A DNA stretch of 64,000 nt from Actibacterium sp. (GTDB lineage Bacteria; Pseudomonadota; Alphaproteobacteria; Rhodobacterales; Rhodobacteraceae): positions 1 through 64,000 of the forward strand of contig JADQCB010000008.1 of NCBI GenBank assembly GCA_016278325.1, given 5' to 3'. Each line of letters opens with the position of its first letter. Positions within the stretch are counted from its first letter, which is position 1. The notes under the pieces are model-generated. The model was not told the DNA's origin. It did no database searches and saw nothing but the letters and a program-made list of their open reading frames with translations. Positions 32,634-41,978 of the stretch are shown here, one piece after another. A program made the translations under genes and the position numbers.

Positions 32634-33248
32634 CTAGAGCCCCTGCCCCGGTTTCACGTCCTTCAGTTTCATCGCCTTGGCCGGATCGCGATACATCTGC
32701 GCCAGGATATCCTGGCGCTTGACATGCGTCCGGTGGCGCAGCGTCAGCATGATCGCGCCGATCATCGCCACCAGAAGGATCAGGCCAGCGATCTGGAACA
32801 TGAAGATGTAGTCGTCATAGATCAGCCGCCCCAGCGCTGCGGTGTTGTGAACCTGCGCCGGGTCGGGCGTCACCGCTCCGCGCATCGCCTGCGCCTGCTC
32901 GGCGAACTGCCAGCTGCCGAAGATCATCGCCAGCTGCATCAGGATCACGACACCGATCAGCCCGGCCAGCGGCATGTATTTCGCCATCTCGCCCTTCAGC
33001 TCGGCGAAATCGACATCCAGCATCATCACGACGAACAGGAACAGCACGGCCACGGCGCCGACATAGACGATGACCAGCAGCATCGCCACGAATTCCGCCC
33101 CCAGCAAAACGAACAGCCCGGCCGAGGACAGGAAGGCCAGGATCAGCCACAGCACCGAATGCACCGGGTTGCGCGACACGACCACGAACAGTCCCGCGAC
33201 GACCGCCACCAGGGCGAAGAAGAAAAAGGCCAGGTCAGCCACGCTCAT
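32634..33248 (-). CDS. nuoJ: NADH-quinone oxidoreductase subunit J
   Basis: NuoJ has 204 residues and five membrane helices. The third, with [20 protein letters not shown], carries the family's pi-bulge segment. A soluble loop (about 100-145) and a charged C-terminal tail follow. The start ATG 33248 overlaps the stop of the upstream carboxymuconolactone decarboxylase-like gene (ATGA). Confidence 0.94.
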   Translation of the reverse strand: MSVADLAFFFFALVAVVAGLFVVVSRNPVHSVLWLILAFLSSAGLFVLLGAEFVAMLLVIVYVGAVAVLFLFVVMMLDVDFAELKGEMAKYMPLAGLIGVVILMQLAMIFGSWQFAEQAQAMRGAVTPDPAQVHNTAALGRLIYDDYIFMFQIAGLILLVAMIGAIMLTLRHRTHVKRQDILAQMYRDPAKAMKLKDVKPGQGL

Positions 33249-33652
33249 GCGTCGTCCTCCTCGCTTTCGTTGAACACGCCCTGCGCGATCTGCAACGCGC
33301 GGGTCATCGCCGGGATGCCGCCCAGCATCGCCATCTGATAGATCACCTCGGCGATCTCCTGCTTGCTGGCGCCGGCCTCGATCGCGTGGCGCACGGTCGA
33401 GCGGAATTGCGGCTCGGCCTGCGCGCCCAGCACCGTCAGCCCCGCCAGCACGGCCAGCAACCGGGTCTTGGCGTCCAGCCCGTCCTTGTTGAAGGCATTG
33501 CCCCACATCATGTCCATGAAATCCTTGGGCATGGTGGGCATCAGCTTGTCGAACCCGTGCACCTGGAAACTTTCCAGCGCGGGGTTGAACGCCTTCGCCA
33601 TGGCGTGGCTCTGTTCCATCATCTGCTCGAAGAGCTTGCTGAAATCGGTCAT
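33245..33652 (-). CDS. Carboxymuconolactone decarboxylase / AhpD-like protein inside the nuo operon
   Basis: The 135-residue protein has an all-helical CMD fold: [21 protein letters not shown] and [20 protein letters not shown] are the typical segments. The CxxC of AhpD peroxidase-type members is absent, since the protein has no cysteine, so disulfide chemistry is ruled out. Family members include gamma-carboxymuconolactone decarboxylase; the reaction here is unknown. It overlaps nuoI at its start and nuoJ at its stop by ATGA, so it is made together with complex I. Paracoccus nqo also has extra frames in this part of the cluster. Confidence 0.85.
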   Translation of the reverse strand: MTDFSKLFEQMMEQSHAMAKAFNPALESFQVHGFDKLMPTMPKDFMDMMWGNAFNKDGLDAKTRLLAVLAGLTVLGAQAEPQFRSTVRHAIEAGASKQEIAEVIYQMAMLGGIPAMTRALQIAQGVFNESEEDDA

Positions 33653-34143
33653 CGGTAGGGCGCGTCCATTTCCAGGTTGCGCGCGATCTCGGCCTCCCAG
33701 CGGTCGCCGTTCTCCAGCAGCCTGGCCTTGTCATACATCAGCTCTTCGCGCGTTTCGGTGGCGAATTCGAAATTCGGCCCCTCGACGATCGCGTCGACCG
33801 GGCAGGCTTCCTGGCAGAAGCCGCAATAGATGCACTTGGTCATGTCGATGTCATAGCGCGTGGTGCGGCGGCTGCCATCCTCGCGCGGCTCGGCGTCGAT
33901 GGTGATCGCCTGGGCGGGGCAGATCGCCTCGCACAGCTTGCAGGCGATACAGCGCTCTTCGCCGTTGGGATAGCGGCGCAACGCATGTTCGCCGCGGAAA
34001 CGGGGCGAAAGCGGCCCTTTCTCATGCGGATAGTTCAGCGTCGCCTTGGGCGCGAAAAAGTATTTCAGCCCAAGGCCGAACCCCTTGATGAAATCCGAAA
34101 GCAGGAAATACCTGCCGGCCCGGTTCCAGTCCATGGATGCCAT
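33649..34143 (-). CDS. nuoI: NADH-quinone oxidoreductase subunit I (two 4Fe-4S clusters)
   Basis: NuoI carries clusters N6a and N6b, which pass electrons toward N2 in NuoB. The 164-residue protein has ligand sets Cys65/68/71/75 in [11 protein letters not shown] and Cys104/107/110/114 in [11 protein letters not shown], each completed by the partner motif's distal Cys. An N-terminal amphipathic segment (10-30) sits on the membrane. Start ATG 34143 is 3 bp after the nuoH stop. Confidence 0.97.
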   Translation of the reverse strand: MASMDWNRAGRYFLLSDFIKGFGLGLKYFFAPKATLNYPHEKGPLSPRFRGEHALRRYPNGEERCIACKLCEAICPAQAITIDAEPREDGSRRTTRYDIDMTKCIYCGFCQEACPVDAIVEGPNFEFATETREELMYDKARLLENGDRWEAEIARNLEMDAPYR

Positions 34144-34146
34144 TGA

Positions 34147-35184
34147 TCAGCCTCCGATTGCCCAGCGGGCATAGGCCCCGCCGAAAAGTTCGAAATGCGC
34201 CGCGAAGGACACCAGAACGACCCAGCCCAGCGACAGCGGCAGGAACACCTTCCAGCCGATGCGCATCAGCTGGTCATAGCGGTAGCGCGGAACAACCGCC
34301 TTCACCATGGCGAACAGGAAGAAGAAGACGACCATCTTGCCCACCATCCACAGCGCGCCGTCGGGCAGGCCCGGGATCGGCGACAGCCAGCCGCCGAAGA
34401 ACAGCAGGCTCATCAGCGCGCACATCAGGAAGATGGCGATGTATTCGCCCGCCATGAACAGCAGGAACGGGGTCGAGGAATATTCCACCTGATAGCCCGC
34501 CACCAGTTCCGATTCGGCCTCGGGCAGGTCGAAGGGCGGGCGATTCGTCTCGGCCAGCGCGCTGACGAAGAACAGCACCACCATCGGCAGATGCGGCAGC
34601 CAGTACCAGTTGAACAGCCCGAGATTGCCATCCTGCGCACGCACGATATCTGAGAAGTTCAGCGACCCGGTGGTCAGGATCACGCCGACGATGCTCAGGC
34701 CGATGCTGACCTCGTAGGAGATCATCTGTGCCGCCGATCGCAGGCTGCCCAGGAACGCGTATTTCGAGTTGGACGCCCAGCCGCCCATGATGACGCCGTA
34801 AACCTCGAGCGAGGAGATCGCGAAGACGTAAAGGATCGCCACGTTGAGATCGGCCAGAACCCAGCCATCGGCAAAGGGGATCACCGCCCAGGCGACCATC
34901 GCCAGGGTGAAGGACAGCAGCGGCGCCAGCAAGAACACGGCCCGGTCGGAACCGGCCGGAATGACGACCTCTTTCAAGACGTATTTCAGCGCGTCGGCCA
35001 GCGACTGCAACAGGCCGAAGGCGCCGACCACGTTGGGGCCCCGGCGCATCTGGACCGCGGCCCAGATCTTGCGGTCGCCATAGACCATGAACAGCAACGA
35101 GATCATCACGAAACCGATGACCAGCAGGCCCTGCGCCGCGATCAGCACGAATGTTCCGAAGCCGGTATCGAGAAATTCAGCCAT
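34147..35184 (-). CDS. nuoH: NADH-quinone oxidoreductase subunit H
   Basis: NuoH joins the peripheral and membrane arms and forms much of the quinone channel. It has 345 residues and eight or nine helices. Family motifs include the [21 protein letters not shown] quinone-site loop (shown only in part here), [14 protein letters not shown] and [20 protein letters not shown]. It starts at ATG 35184, 15 bp after the lipoprotein gene. Confidence 0.97.
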   Translation of the reverse strand: MAEFLDTGFGTFVLIAAQGLLVIGFVMISLLFMVYGDRKIWAAVQMRRGPNVVGAFGLLQSLADALKYVLKEVVIPAGSDRAVFLLAPLLSFTLAMVAWAVIPFADGWVLADLNVAILYVFAISSLEVYGVIMGGWASNSKYAFLGSLRSAAQMISYEVSIGLSIVGVILTTGSLNFSDIVRAQDGNLGLFNWYWLPHLPMVVLFFVSALAETNRPPFDLPEAESELVAGYQVEYSSTPFLLFMAGEYIAIFLMCALMSLLFFGGWLSPIPGLPDGALWMVGKMVVFFFLFAMVKAVVPRYRYDQLMRIGWKVFLPLSLGWVVLVSFAAHFELFGGAYARWAIGG

Positions 35185-35199
35185 TCTTGCCCCGTCCCC

Positions 35200-35610
35200 T
35201 CAAACCGTGGGTATTCCCTTGTTCGCACAATCCGCCACCACGACTTCGGCGTCGATCTGGCTCACGCCGCGCGGCAGGGCCGACGAGATGGTGTAAACAG
35301 CATCCGCCAGCCAAACGCCACCCTCTTCTGTGACATTCGTCCGGACATGGCGCGCAAAACCGTATCCGCGGATCAGCGCATATTGCGCCGCAGCGCACCG
35401 GGCATAGGCGGCCAGATCGGCCGGCTCCCGCGCCCCGTCCATCCGGACGATGAAATTGACCAGTTCGTCATCCAGCAAGCGCGTCTCAACCCCGAGATAG
35501 GCGTCCGGCGATGGCGCGGCCCGCGCGGTTGCCCCCGGCCCCTGCGCGACACAACCCGCCACCCCGCCCGCAAGGGCCAGTGCCGCGGCAAGGTGATACG
35601 CCCCCTGCAT
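35200..35610 (-). CDS. Small putative lipoprotein between nuoG and nuoH
   Basis: The 136-residue protein starts at ATG 35610 with a signal peptide ending in the lipobox VAGC (Cys about residue 20), so it is likely a lipoprotein. The mature part has ARCAAAQYALIRGYGFARHV and a C-terminal stretch with TISSALPRGVSQIDAEVVVADC, but I do not recognise a family. It begins 7 bp after the nuoG stop and ends 15 bp before nuoH. It corresponds in position to an unidentified reading frame of the Paracoccus nqo cluster. Function unknown. Confidence 0.75.
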   Translation of the reverse strand: MQGAYHLAAALALAGGVAGCVAQGPGATARAAPSPDAYLGVETRLLDDELVNFIVRMDGAREPADLAAYARCAAAQYALIRGYGFARHVRTNVTEEGGVWLADAVYTISSALPRGVSQIDAEVVVADCANKGIPTV

Positions 35611-35617
35611 GCCCGGC

Positions 35618-37603
35618 CTATTCCGCCGCCAGCGGGGCATTCGCGCGGGCGCGCGCATTGGCCGACAGTTCGGCCATCACGGTCGAGGCCCGCGCGATCG
35701 GGTTGGTCAGATAGAAATCATTCACCGCATAGTGGAAATCGCCCGTCCCCAGCTTGCCCCGGGCGATCGGCTGCCAGTCGTTTCGCGGCACCGAATCGAC
35801 CTGCGACAGGTGCGGCACCGCCGTGACCAGCGCCTGGCGCAGCTGCGGCAGGCTGTCATAGGGCAGCGTGGCCCCCAGCTCGGCCGACAGGGCACGCAGG
35901 ATCGCCCAGTTCTCCTTGGCATCGCCCGGCGGAAAGCCGGCGCGCAAGGCCAGTTGCGGGCGGCCTTCGGTGTTGACGAACAGACCCTGCTCTTCGGTAT
36001 AGGCGGCGGCGGGCAGGATCACGTCGGCACGATGCGCCCCGCGGTCGCCATGGCTGCCCTGGTAGATCACGAAGGGCCCCTCGGCGATGCCGATTTCGTC
36101 GGCGCCCAGGTTGAAGATCACCTCGGCCCCGTCCATCGCTTCGTCCATGCCGCCTTCGGTCACCGCGCCGACATCCATCGCACCGACCCGGGCGGCCGCA
36201 CTGTGCAGCACCAGCATCCGGCCCGAAAGCGCCATGCAGGCCGCCAGCACGGCGGCGCCGTCGGCATCCTGCAAGGCGCCCTTCCCGACGATGACGATCG
36301 TGTCCTCTTGCGGGCTTGCCTTGTCCAGCGCGCCGCGGTCGGTGCCCAGATGCGTGTAGTCATAGGTCAGATCGGCCGCCGCCCCGATCACCGAGACCCT
36401 CGCCCCGGCAAGCCATGCCTTGCGGATCCGCGCATTCAACACCGGCGCCTCGGTCCGCGGGTTGGTGCCGACCAGAAGGATGTCGCGGGCGGTGTCGATC
36501 TCCTCGATCGCGACATTGCCGACATAGCCCGACCGGTTGCCGGCGGGAAGCCTGGCGCCATCGGTGCGACACTCGACCTTGCCGCCCTGCCCTTCGACCA
36601 GCTGCTTCAGCGCGAAGGCCGCCTCGACCGGGGCCAGGTCGCCCACAAGCCCGGTGACCTTGCGGCCCTTCATCGCATGCGCGGCGGCCGCCAGCGCCTC
36701 GGGCCAGCTGGCCGGGCGCAGCTTTCCGTTCTCGCGCACATAGGGCCGGTCAAGACGCTGGCGCCGCAACCCGTCCCAGACGAAGCGCGTCTTGTCGGAA
36801 ATCCATTCCTCGTTCACGCCGTCATGGTTGCGCGGCAGGAAGCGCATCACCTCGCGCCCCTTGGTGTCCACCCGGATCGAGGACCCGAGCGCGTCCATCA
36901 CGTCGATCGATTCGGTCTTGGTCAGCTCCCACGGCCGCGCGGTGAAGGCATAGGGCCTGGATACCAGCGCGCCCACCGGGCACAGGTCGATGATGTTGCC
37001 CTGAAGATTGCTGTCCAGCGTCTCGCCCAGGTAAGAGGTGATCTCGGCATCCTCGCCGCGTCCGGTCTGGCCCATCTGGCTGATGCCGGCCACTTCGGTC
37101 GTGAACCGCACGCAACGGGTGCAGGAGATGCAGCGCGTCATGTGCGTTTCGACCAGCGGGCCGAGATCGAGATCCTCGACCGCGCGCTTCGGCTCGCGGT
37201 AGCGGCTGAAATCGACGCCATAGGCGATTGCCTGGTCCTGAAGGTCGCATTCGCCGCCCTGGTCGCAGATCGGGCAGTCGAGCGGATGGTTGATCAGCAG
37301 GAATTCCATCACCCCTTCGCGGGCCTTCCGGACCATCGGGCTGTTGGTGCGCACCTGTGGCGGCGCGCCCTCGGGGCCGGGGCGCAGATCCTTGACCTGC
37401 ATCGCGCAGGATGCCGCCGGCTTGGGCGGGCCGCCCACGACCTCGACCAGGCACATCCGGCAATTGCCGGCGATGCTCAGCCGCTCGTGATAGCAAAAGC
37501 GCGGGATCTCGATCCCCGCCTGTTCGCAGGCCTGGATCAGCGTCATCGCCGGATCGACCTCGATTTCCTTGTCGTCTATGATGATCTTGCGCAGGTCCGC
37601 CAT
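35618..37603 (-). CDS. nuoG: NADH-quinone oxidoreductase subunit G
   Basis: NuoG holds three iron-sulfur clusters on the electron path. In the 661-residue protein the ligands are visible: [2Fe-2S] N1b at Cys37/48/51/66, N5 at His106/Cys110/113/119, and N4 at Cys158/161/164/208. A degenerate molybdopterin-oxidoreductase domain follows (about 220-620). The Cys set of the extra N7 cluster of E. coli NuoG is not evident. Start ATG 37603 is 6 bp after the DUF5333 gene. Confidence 0.97.
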   Translation of the reverse strand: MADLRKIIIDDKEIEVDPAMTLIQACEQAGIEIPRFCYHERLSIAGNCRMCLVEVVGGPPKPAASCAMQVKDLRPGPEGAPPQVRTNSPMVRKAREGVMEFLLINHPLDCPICDQGGECDLQDQAIAYGVDFSRYREPKRAVEDLDLGPLVETHMTRCISCTRCVRFTTEVAGISQMGQTGRGEDAEITSYLGETLDSNLQGNIIDLCPVGALVSRPYAFTARPWELTKTESIDVMDALGSSIRVDTKGREVMRFLPRNHDGVNEEWISDKTRFVWDGLRRQRLDRPYVRENGKLRPASWPEALAAAAHAMKGRKVTGLVGDLAPVEAAFALKQLVEGQGGKVECRTDGARLPAGNRSGYVGNVAIEEIDTARDILLVGTNPRTEAPVLNARIRKAWLAGARVSVIGAAADLTYDYTHLGTDRGALDKASPQEDTIVIVGKGALQDADGAAVLAACMALSGRMLVLHSAAARVGAMDVGAVTEGGMDEAMDGAEVIFNLGADEIGIAEGPFVIYQGSHGDRGAHRADVILPAAAYTEEQGLFVNTEGRPQLALRAGFPPGDAKENWAILRALSAELGATLPYDSLPQLRQALVTAVPHLSQVDSVPRNDWQPIARGKLGTGDFHYAVNDFYLTNPIARASTVMAELSANARARANAPLAAE

Positions 37604-37609
37604 GTGATC

Positions 37610-38026
37610 TCACTTCGCTTTCAGCAACACGCCGATCTGGCTGTTTCGTTCGATTTCGTAAAGCCCCACCTTGCACCAGGTTTCCGGGCGTTCGGGATCC
37701 AGCCCGACCGAGACCAGGTAATCGCGGGCGATGCCCACGACCCGGGCCTTTTCCGCCTTGTCCTCGACATAGGCCTCGATCTGCTCGTCATCGAAACCCG
37801 CAGCCTTGGCCTTGGCCTCCAGTTCCTTGGCAAAGAAGAATGCCCTGACCAGGCGCGGGCTGATCGTCGGGCAGTTCTTCTGGATCAGATCGCCGGCGGC
37901 AATCACCGCCAGGCCCTCGTTCACGTCCTTCAGATCGCGCAGCGAGCGGGCATCGGCGGCGCCGCCGGGCGCGGCAATCACGACGGCCACAACAAAGGCA
38001 AGGACCCTGTGCAAGGCGCTTTTCAT
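37610..38026 (-). CDS. DUF5333-like exported protein between nuoF and nuoG
   Basis: The 138-residue protein has a cleavable signal peptide (residues 1-24, ending GGAADA) and a helical mature domain with LRDLKDVNEGLAVIAAGDLI, DDEQIEAYVEDKAEKARV and two cysteines (NCPTIS, WCKVG). I recognise the pattern as DUF5333, a family of unknown function found at this place in Rhodobacteraceae nuo operons. ATG 38026 has AAGGGG upstream; longer frames overlap nuoF and are rejected. A periplasmic assembly role is possible but unproven. Confidence 0.8.
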   Translation of the reverse strand: MKSALHRVLAFVVAVVIAAPGGAADARSLRDLKDVNEGLAVIAAGDLIQKNCPTISPRLVRAFFFAKELEAKAKAAGFDDEQIEAYVEDKAEKARVVGIARDYLVSVGLDPERPETWCKVGLYEIERNSQIGVLLKAK

Positions 38027-38085
38027 CCCGCATCCCCTTTCGCCGGACCGCTGCGGGCCGGATATGTGGCGCCGCGACACATGGG

Positions 38086-39384
38086 TCACTCGGCCGCCAC
38101 CGCGCTGATGCGCCCCGATCGCTTGTGCCGGATGCGGTCCTCGATCTCGTCGCGGAAATGCCGGATCAGCCCCTGGATCGGCCAGGCCGCAGCGTCGCCC
38201 AGAGCACAGATCGTGTGCCCCTCGACCTGCTTGGTCACGTCCAGCAGCATGTCGATTTCTTCCGGCTCGGCCGCGCCGGTCACAAGGCGGTCCATGACCC
38301 GCATCATCCAGCCCGTGCCCTCGCGGCAGGGCGTGCACTGGCCGCAGCTTTCATGCTTGTAGAACTTGGACAGCCGCCAGATCGCCTTGATGACGTCGGT
38401 GGACTGGTCCATCACGATCACCGCCGCGGTGCCCAGCCCGGATTTCTGGTCGCGCAGCCAGTCGAAATCCATGATCGCGCCGTCGCGCATCACCGAGGCC
38501 GGCAGGCATGGCACCGAGGATCCGCCGGGGATCACCGCCTTGAGGTTGTCCCAACCGCCGCGAATGCCGCCGCAATGCCGGTCGATCAACTCTTCGAAGC
38601 TGATCGACATCGCCTCTTCCACGACGCAGGGCGTGTTCACATGACCCGAGATCGCGAACACCTTGGTGCCCGCATTGTTGGGCCGGCCGAAGCTGGAAAA
38701 CCAGTCGGCGCCGCGCCGCAGGATGGTCGGCACCACCGCGATCGATTCGACGTTGTTGACGGTGGTCGGACAGCCGTAAACCCCGGCCATCGCCGGGAAT
38801 GGTGGTTTCATCCGCGGCATGCCCTTCTTGCCTTCGAGGCTTTCCAGAAGCGCCGTTTCCTCGCCACAGATATAGGCCCCTGCACCGTGATGCAGATACA
38901 GGTCGAAATCCCAGCCCGACCCGGCCGCGTCGCGCCCCAGCAGGCCCGCCTCATAGGCTTCGTCGATGGCGGTCTGCAGCGCCTCGCGCTCGCGGATGTA
39001 TTCGCCGCGAATATAGATGTAACACACATGCGCGTTCATCGAGAAGGATGCGATCAGGCAGCCCTCGATCAGCGTGTGCGGATCGTGGCGCATGATCTCG
39101 CGGTCCTTGCAGGTGCCCGGTTCGGATTCGTCGGCATTGACCACCAGATAGGCCGGGCGCCCGTCGCTTTCCTTGGGCATGAAGGACCATTTGAGCCCGG
39201 TCGGAAACCCGGCCCCGCCGCGCCCGCGCAGGCCGCTGGCCTTCATCTCCTCGATGATCCTGTCGCGTCCCCGCTTGATGATATCGGCGGTGCCGTCCCA
39301 ATGGCCGCGCCGCCGCGCACCGGCGAGCGTGCGCTCGTCCATGCCGTAGAGATTGGTGAAGATACGGTCTTCGTCCTTCAGCAT
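38086..39384 (-). CDS. nuoF: NADH-quinone oxidoreductase subunit F (NADH- and FMN-binding)
   Basis: NuoF binds NADH and FMN and carries cluster N3. The 432-residue protein has the glycine-rich NADH site [16 protein letters not shown] at 51-66, the FMN-region [11 protein letters not shown] at 86-96, and N3 ligands Cys347, Cys350, Cys353 and Cys393. GAGGA precedes ATG 39384, 9 bp after the DUF5337 gene. Confidence 0.97.
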   Translation of the reverse strand: MLKDEDRIFTNLYGMDERTLAGARRRGHWDGTADIIKRGRDRIIEEMKASGLRGRGGAGFPTGLKWSFMPKESDGRPAYLVVNADESEPGTCKDREIMRHDPHTLIEGCLIASFSMNAHVCYIYIRGEYIREREALQTAIDEAYEAGLLGRDAAGSGWDFDLYLHHGAGAYICGEETALLESLEGKKGMPRMKPPFPAMAGVYGCPTTVNNVESIAVVPTILRRGADWFSSFGRPNNAGTKVFAISGHVNTPCVVEEAMSISFEELIDRHCGGIRGGWDNLKAVIPGGSSVPCLPASVMRDGAIMDFDWLRDQKSGLGTAAVIVMDQSTDVIKAIWRLSKFYKHESCGQCTPCREGTGWMMRVMDRLVTGAAEPEEIDMLLDVTKQVEGHTICALGDAAAWPIQGLIRHFRDEIEDRIRHKRSGRISAVAAE

Positions 39385-39393
39385 GTCAAATCC

Positions 39394-39618
39394 TCAATTT
39401 TCCCGGCGCTTTCGCCAGATCCGGTATGTGACGGCAAGCGCCCAGGCAAAGGCCGCCAGCGAAATCAGGTAGAAAAGGATCTCGAAGCGGAACGAAAGGC
39501 CCAGCACCGCCGTCAGCCACGGCGCCGCCATTGCCAGCAGCCCGCCCGCAGCGATCACGATCGCCGCGATCCGCCCCTGGCGCGCAAGCGCCTTTTCCTG
39601 GTCCTGCCCCCGTGTCAC
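39394..39618 (-). CDS. DUF5337-like small membrane protein
   Basis: The 74-residue protein has two membrane helices (about 16-40 and 44-66) and charged ends. The start QDQEKALARQGRIAAIVIA and the end VTYRIWRKRR resemble DUF5337, a family of unknown function in Rhodobacteraceae nuo operons. The start is a GTG at 39618, with GAGG upstream; the overlapping ATG is out of frame. It sits between the HhH-domain gene and nuoF with 7- and 9-bp gaps. Confidence 0.8.
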   Translation of the reverse strand: MTRGQDQEKALARQGRIAAIVIAAGGLLAMAAPWLTAVLGLSFRFEILFYLISLAAFAWALAVTYRIWRKRREN

Positions 39619-39625
39619 ATCTACC

Positions 39626-40363
39626 TCAGTAAACGTCGCCCTTGTCGACCTTTTTCGAGAACGCGGTCTCGCCGCCCCCGGCCAGCGTCTTCGCCTGCCC
39701 GATCCAGTCGTCGCGGCTGACCCGGCCGCGGAACCCTTTCAGGTTCTCGTCCATCCAGGTCACCTCTTCGGGGCCCCACGCGGCGATCTGATCGAAGTGA
39801 AAGATCCCGTGTTCATTCAACAGGGTTTCAAGCTTGGGTCCCACGCCCTTGATTTTCTTCAGGTCGTCCGCCTTGCCTGCGCGCGGCGCGTCCAGGCCGG
39901 CGGGCTGCCCCGTATCGCGCGGTGCGGTCGCGGCGGGCGCCGACGGTTCGGGCGCCGGCCGGGGCCGGGCCGCATCGGCCATCCGGCTTTCCTCGGCCGC
40001 GATCTTGCGCTCGACCTCGGCGGTCTTTTCCTTTTCGGCCTCCAGCGCGGCATCGGCTTTCGCGGCGTCCCGTGCCTCGGTTGCCGGCTGGTGCGGCACC
40101 GCCGCCGGCCCCGCGGCGGCCGAAACGATGTCGAGCGGATCGACCGGTTCGCTTGCCGGTGCGGTGCGGGTGCGCTCCTCCGGGGTGCAGATCAGCCATG
40201 TCAGAAACATGCCCAGAAGAATGGCCGCCACGGCGCCCACGAACATCGCGGCCAGCCAGGCATAGCCGCCGACCAAGAGGAACAGCATGACCAGAACGCC
40301 GGCCGCAGCCGCAGCGATCCACAGCTTGAGCGCGCAGCCCATTTCTTCCGCCTGTTCGGTCAT
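39626..40363 (-). CDS. Membrane-anchored protein with a COG3743-type helix-hairpin-helix domain, shared with NuoE
   Basis: The 245-residue protein begins at ATG 40363 with MTEQAEEMGCALK, followed by two hydrophobic helices (about 14-57), a long Ala/Pro/Glu-rich linker with a charged coiled-coil-like stretch (ALEAEKEKTAEVERKIAAEE), and a C-terminal domain of about 80 residues beginning DDLKKIKGVGPKLETLL. This matches the helix-hairpin-helix type of COG3743, often named a predicted nuclease, but no catalytic residues are evident. The same domain ends NuoE upstream, with about three quarters of residues identical by eye. An alternative GTG start lies at 40384. I infer a scaffolding or assembly role near complex I. 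Confidence 0.8.
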   Translation of the reverse strand: MTEQAEEMGCALKLWIAAAAAGVLVMLFLLVGGYAWLAAMFVGAVAAILLGMFLTWLICTPEERTRTAPASEPVDPLDIVSAAAGPAAVPHQPATEARDAAKADAALEAEKEKTAEVERKIAAEESRMADAARPRPAPEPSAPAATAPRDTGQPAGLDAPRAGKADDLKKIKGVGPKLETLLNEHGIFHFDQIAAWGPEEVTWMDENLKGFRGRVSRDDWIGQAKTLAGGGETAFSKKVDKGDVY

Positions 40364-40399
40364 CGTCCTTGCCCCCTTGTCCACCGTTCAAATCGTCAA

Positions 40400-41569
40400 T
40401 CAGTATACATCGCCCTTTTTCACCCGATCGGAAAATTCCGTATGCCCGCCAGCGGCCAGGGTCCGGGCCTGGTTCACCCAGTCGTCGCGGCTGACCCGCC
40501 CCCGAAATCCCTTGAGGTTGTGATCCATCCAGACCACCTCGTCCGGCCCCCAGACGGCAATCTGGTCGAAGTGATAGATGCCCAGGTCGTGCAACAGGGT
40601 TTCGAGCGCCGGGCCGATGCCCTTGATCTGCTTCAGGTCGTCCGGCCCGCCTTCGCGCGCCCCGGGCAGCGGCGCGGGCTTGCGGCCGGCTTCGGCGGCG
40701 ATGCCGGGCTCGGCCGGGGCCGGGCGGGCCTTGGTGGTGGCCGGCGCCTCGCGCTTGTCGATGCCGGTGGCATCGGCGGGCCGGCCCTGCGCGCGGTCGG
40801 CGTCATCCCGTGCACCGGCAGGTTGCGCGGGCGCCGCCGGCATCGCGAGATCGCCTTCGCTCTGCCGCCCCCATGGCGCCAGCAGTGGCACCTCGGTTCC
40901 GTCGATGCGCTTGATCGTGTCGCCCAGGTCCACCGCCGCCTGAACGGAGGCGTTATAGCGGGTATGGCCGCTTTCGAATTCCTTCAGGCTTGTCAACCCC
41001 TCGGCCGGCTCCGAGGCATAGCGCCCGTTCTGCGGGCCGGGCACCGGCACCTCGCCCCGGGCAAGCTGATCGAGGATCTCGGCGAACCGCTCGGCAGTCA
41101 GATCCTCGTAGTAATCCTTGCCGATCTGCGCCATCGGCGCGTTGGAACAGGCCCCGAGGCATTCGACCTCTTCCCAGCTGAACCTGCCATCCGCCGAAAG
41201 GGCGTGCGGTTGATCGGCGATCTTCTCACGACAGACCCCGATCAGATCCTCCGCGCCGCAGATCATGCACGACGTGGTTCCGCAGACCTGGACATGCGCG
41301 ACCGATCCCACCGGCGACAGCTGGAACATGAAATAGAAGGTCGCAACCTCCAGCGCGCGGATATGCGCCATGCCCAGCATGTCGGCCACATGCTCGATCG
41401 CGGGGCGCGACAGCCAGCCTTCCTGCTCCTGGGCGCGCCACAGCAGCGGGATGATGGCGCTGGCCTGGCGCCCCTCGGGGTATTTGGTCACCTGAGCCTT
41501 CGCCCAGGCCAGGTTTTCCGGCGTGAAGGCGAAGGACTCGGGCTGTTCGTGATGAAGACGGCGCAGCAT
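40400..41569 (-). CDS. nuoE: NADH-quinone oxidoreductase subunit E with a long C-terminal extension
   Basis: NuoE holds cluster N1a near the FMN. The first about 200 of 389 residues are the usual subunit, with ligands Cys96, Cys101, Cys137 and Cys141. Beyond it come a linker rich in Ala/Pro/Arg (about 235-310) and a terminal domain starting [17 protein letters not shown] that is a near copy of the domain in the next gene. E. coli NuoE is only about 166 residues. ATG 41569 shares a base with the upstream stop. The extension is not needed for the N1a fold, so it likely adds an interaction surface. Confidence 0.95.
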   Translation of the reverse strand: MLRRLHHEQPESFAFTPENLAWAKAQVTKYPEGRQASAIIPLLWRAQEQEGWLSRPAIEHVADMLGMAHIRALEVATFYFMFQLSPVGSVAHVQVCGTTSCMICGAEDLIGVCREKIADQPHALSADGRFSWEEVECLGACSNAPMAQIGKDYYEDLTAERFAEILDQLARGEVPVPGPQNGRYASEPAEGLTSLKEFESGHTRYNASVQAAVDLGDTIKRIDGTEVPLLAPWGRQSEGDLAMPAAPAQPAGARDDADRAQGRPADATGIDKREAPATTKARPAPAEPGIAAEAGRKPAPLPGAREGGPDDLKQIKGIGPALETLLHDLGIYHFDQIAVWGPDEVVWMDHNLKGFRGRVSRDDWVNQARTLAAGGHTEFSDRVKKGDVY

Positions 41570-41862
41570 TAGAGGGCACATTCTCCCGATGTCAGCGTGA
41601 TGCCGCCTTCGGCGGAGGCATCGACGATTTCGTTATAGACGCGCAATTGCTGGACGATGGATTCCAGCAGAGTTTCGGAAAAGCCGGTCGCGGCCTGCAC
41701 CGACGCGGCGGTCGCATCGTCGGCAATGGTGCATCCGACTTGGGTGATCGCGACACGGAAGCTTTGCAATTGCGCGTCGGTCGGGCCATCGCCGGCCTGT
41801 GCGAAGGCAAAAGCGGGAAAAAGTGCCGCGGAAAGGGCGGCGATCTTGAGGGTGGTCTTCAT
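41569..41862 (-). CDS. Small exported protein between nuoD and nuoE
   Basis: The 97-residue protein has a clear signal peptide ([21 protein letters not shown], cleavage likely after AFAFA) and a mature chain of about 75 residues with two cysteines (VGCTIADD and the C-terminal GECAL). I do not recognise a family. AAAAGGAGC lies just upstream of ATG 41862, one of the strongest ribosome sites of this operon, and its stop is fused to the nuoE start (TAATG). Periplasmic location is inferred from the signal. Confidence 0.75.
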   Translation of the reverse strand: MKTTLKIAALSAALFPAFAFAQAGDGPTDAQLQSFRVAITQVGCTIADDATAASVQAATGFSETLLESIVQQLRVYNEIVDASAEGGITLTSGECAL

Positions 41863-41883
41863 GGGTCCTGCTCCTTTTGACGA

Positions 41884-41950
41884 CCGGGACATCCCGGCCG
41901 AGGTAACAGCCGCACGGGCATCATGCCCGGGGCCAGTGGGTCCCCACCCA
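41884..41950 (-). promoter_or_regulatory. Three consecutive stem-loops in the gap between nuoD and the next gene
   Basis: The 116-bp gap contains three inverted repeats in a row: TGGGT/ACCCA with a 4-base loop (41937-41950), CGGGC/GCCCG with a 5-base loop (41915-41929), and CCGGG/CCCGG with a 4-base loop (41884-41897). No T-run follows. They could mark RNA processing or stabilise the transcript segments on either side. Confidence 0.45.
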
Positions 41951-41978
41951 GTCAATTCATATATGTCACGCGCGCGGC

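Noticed and set aside
30196-32637. Plus-strand frame of 813 codons opposite nuoL and nuoK
   Set aside because: Same reason: a shadow of real genes, with low-complexity His/Gln/Arg/Asp composition.
35609-38362. Very long plus-strand frame (917 codons) opposite nuoG and its neighbours
   Set aside because: It is antisense to nuoG, DUF5333 and nuoF genes with full iron-sulfur motifs. Long antisense frames are expected at this GC content, and its translation is rich in Arg, His and Gln with no domain.
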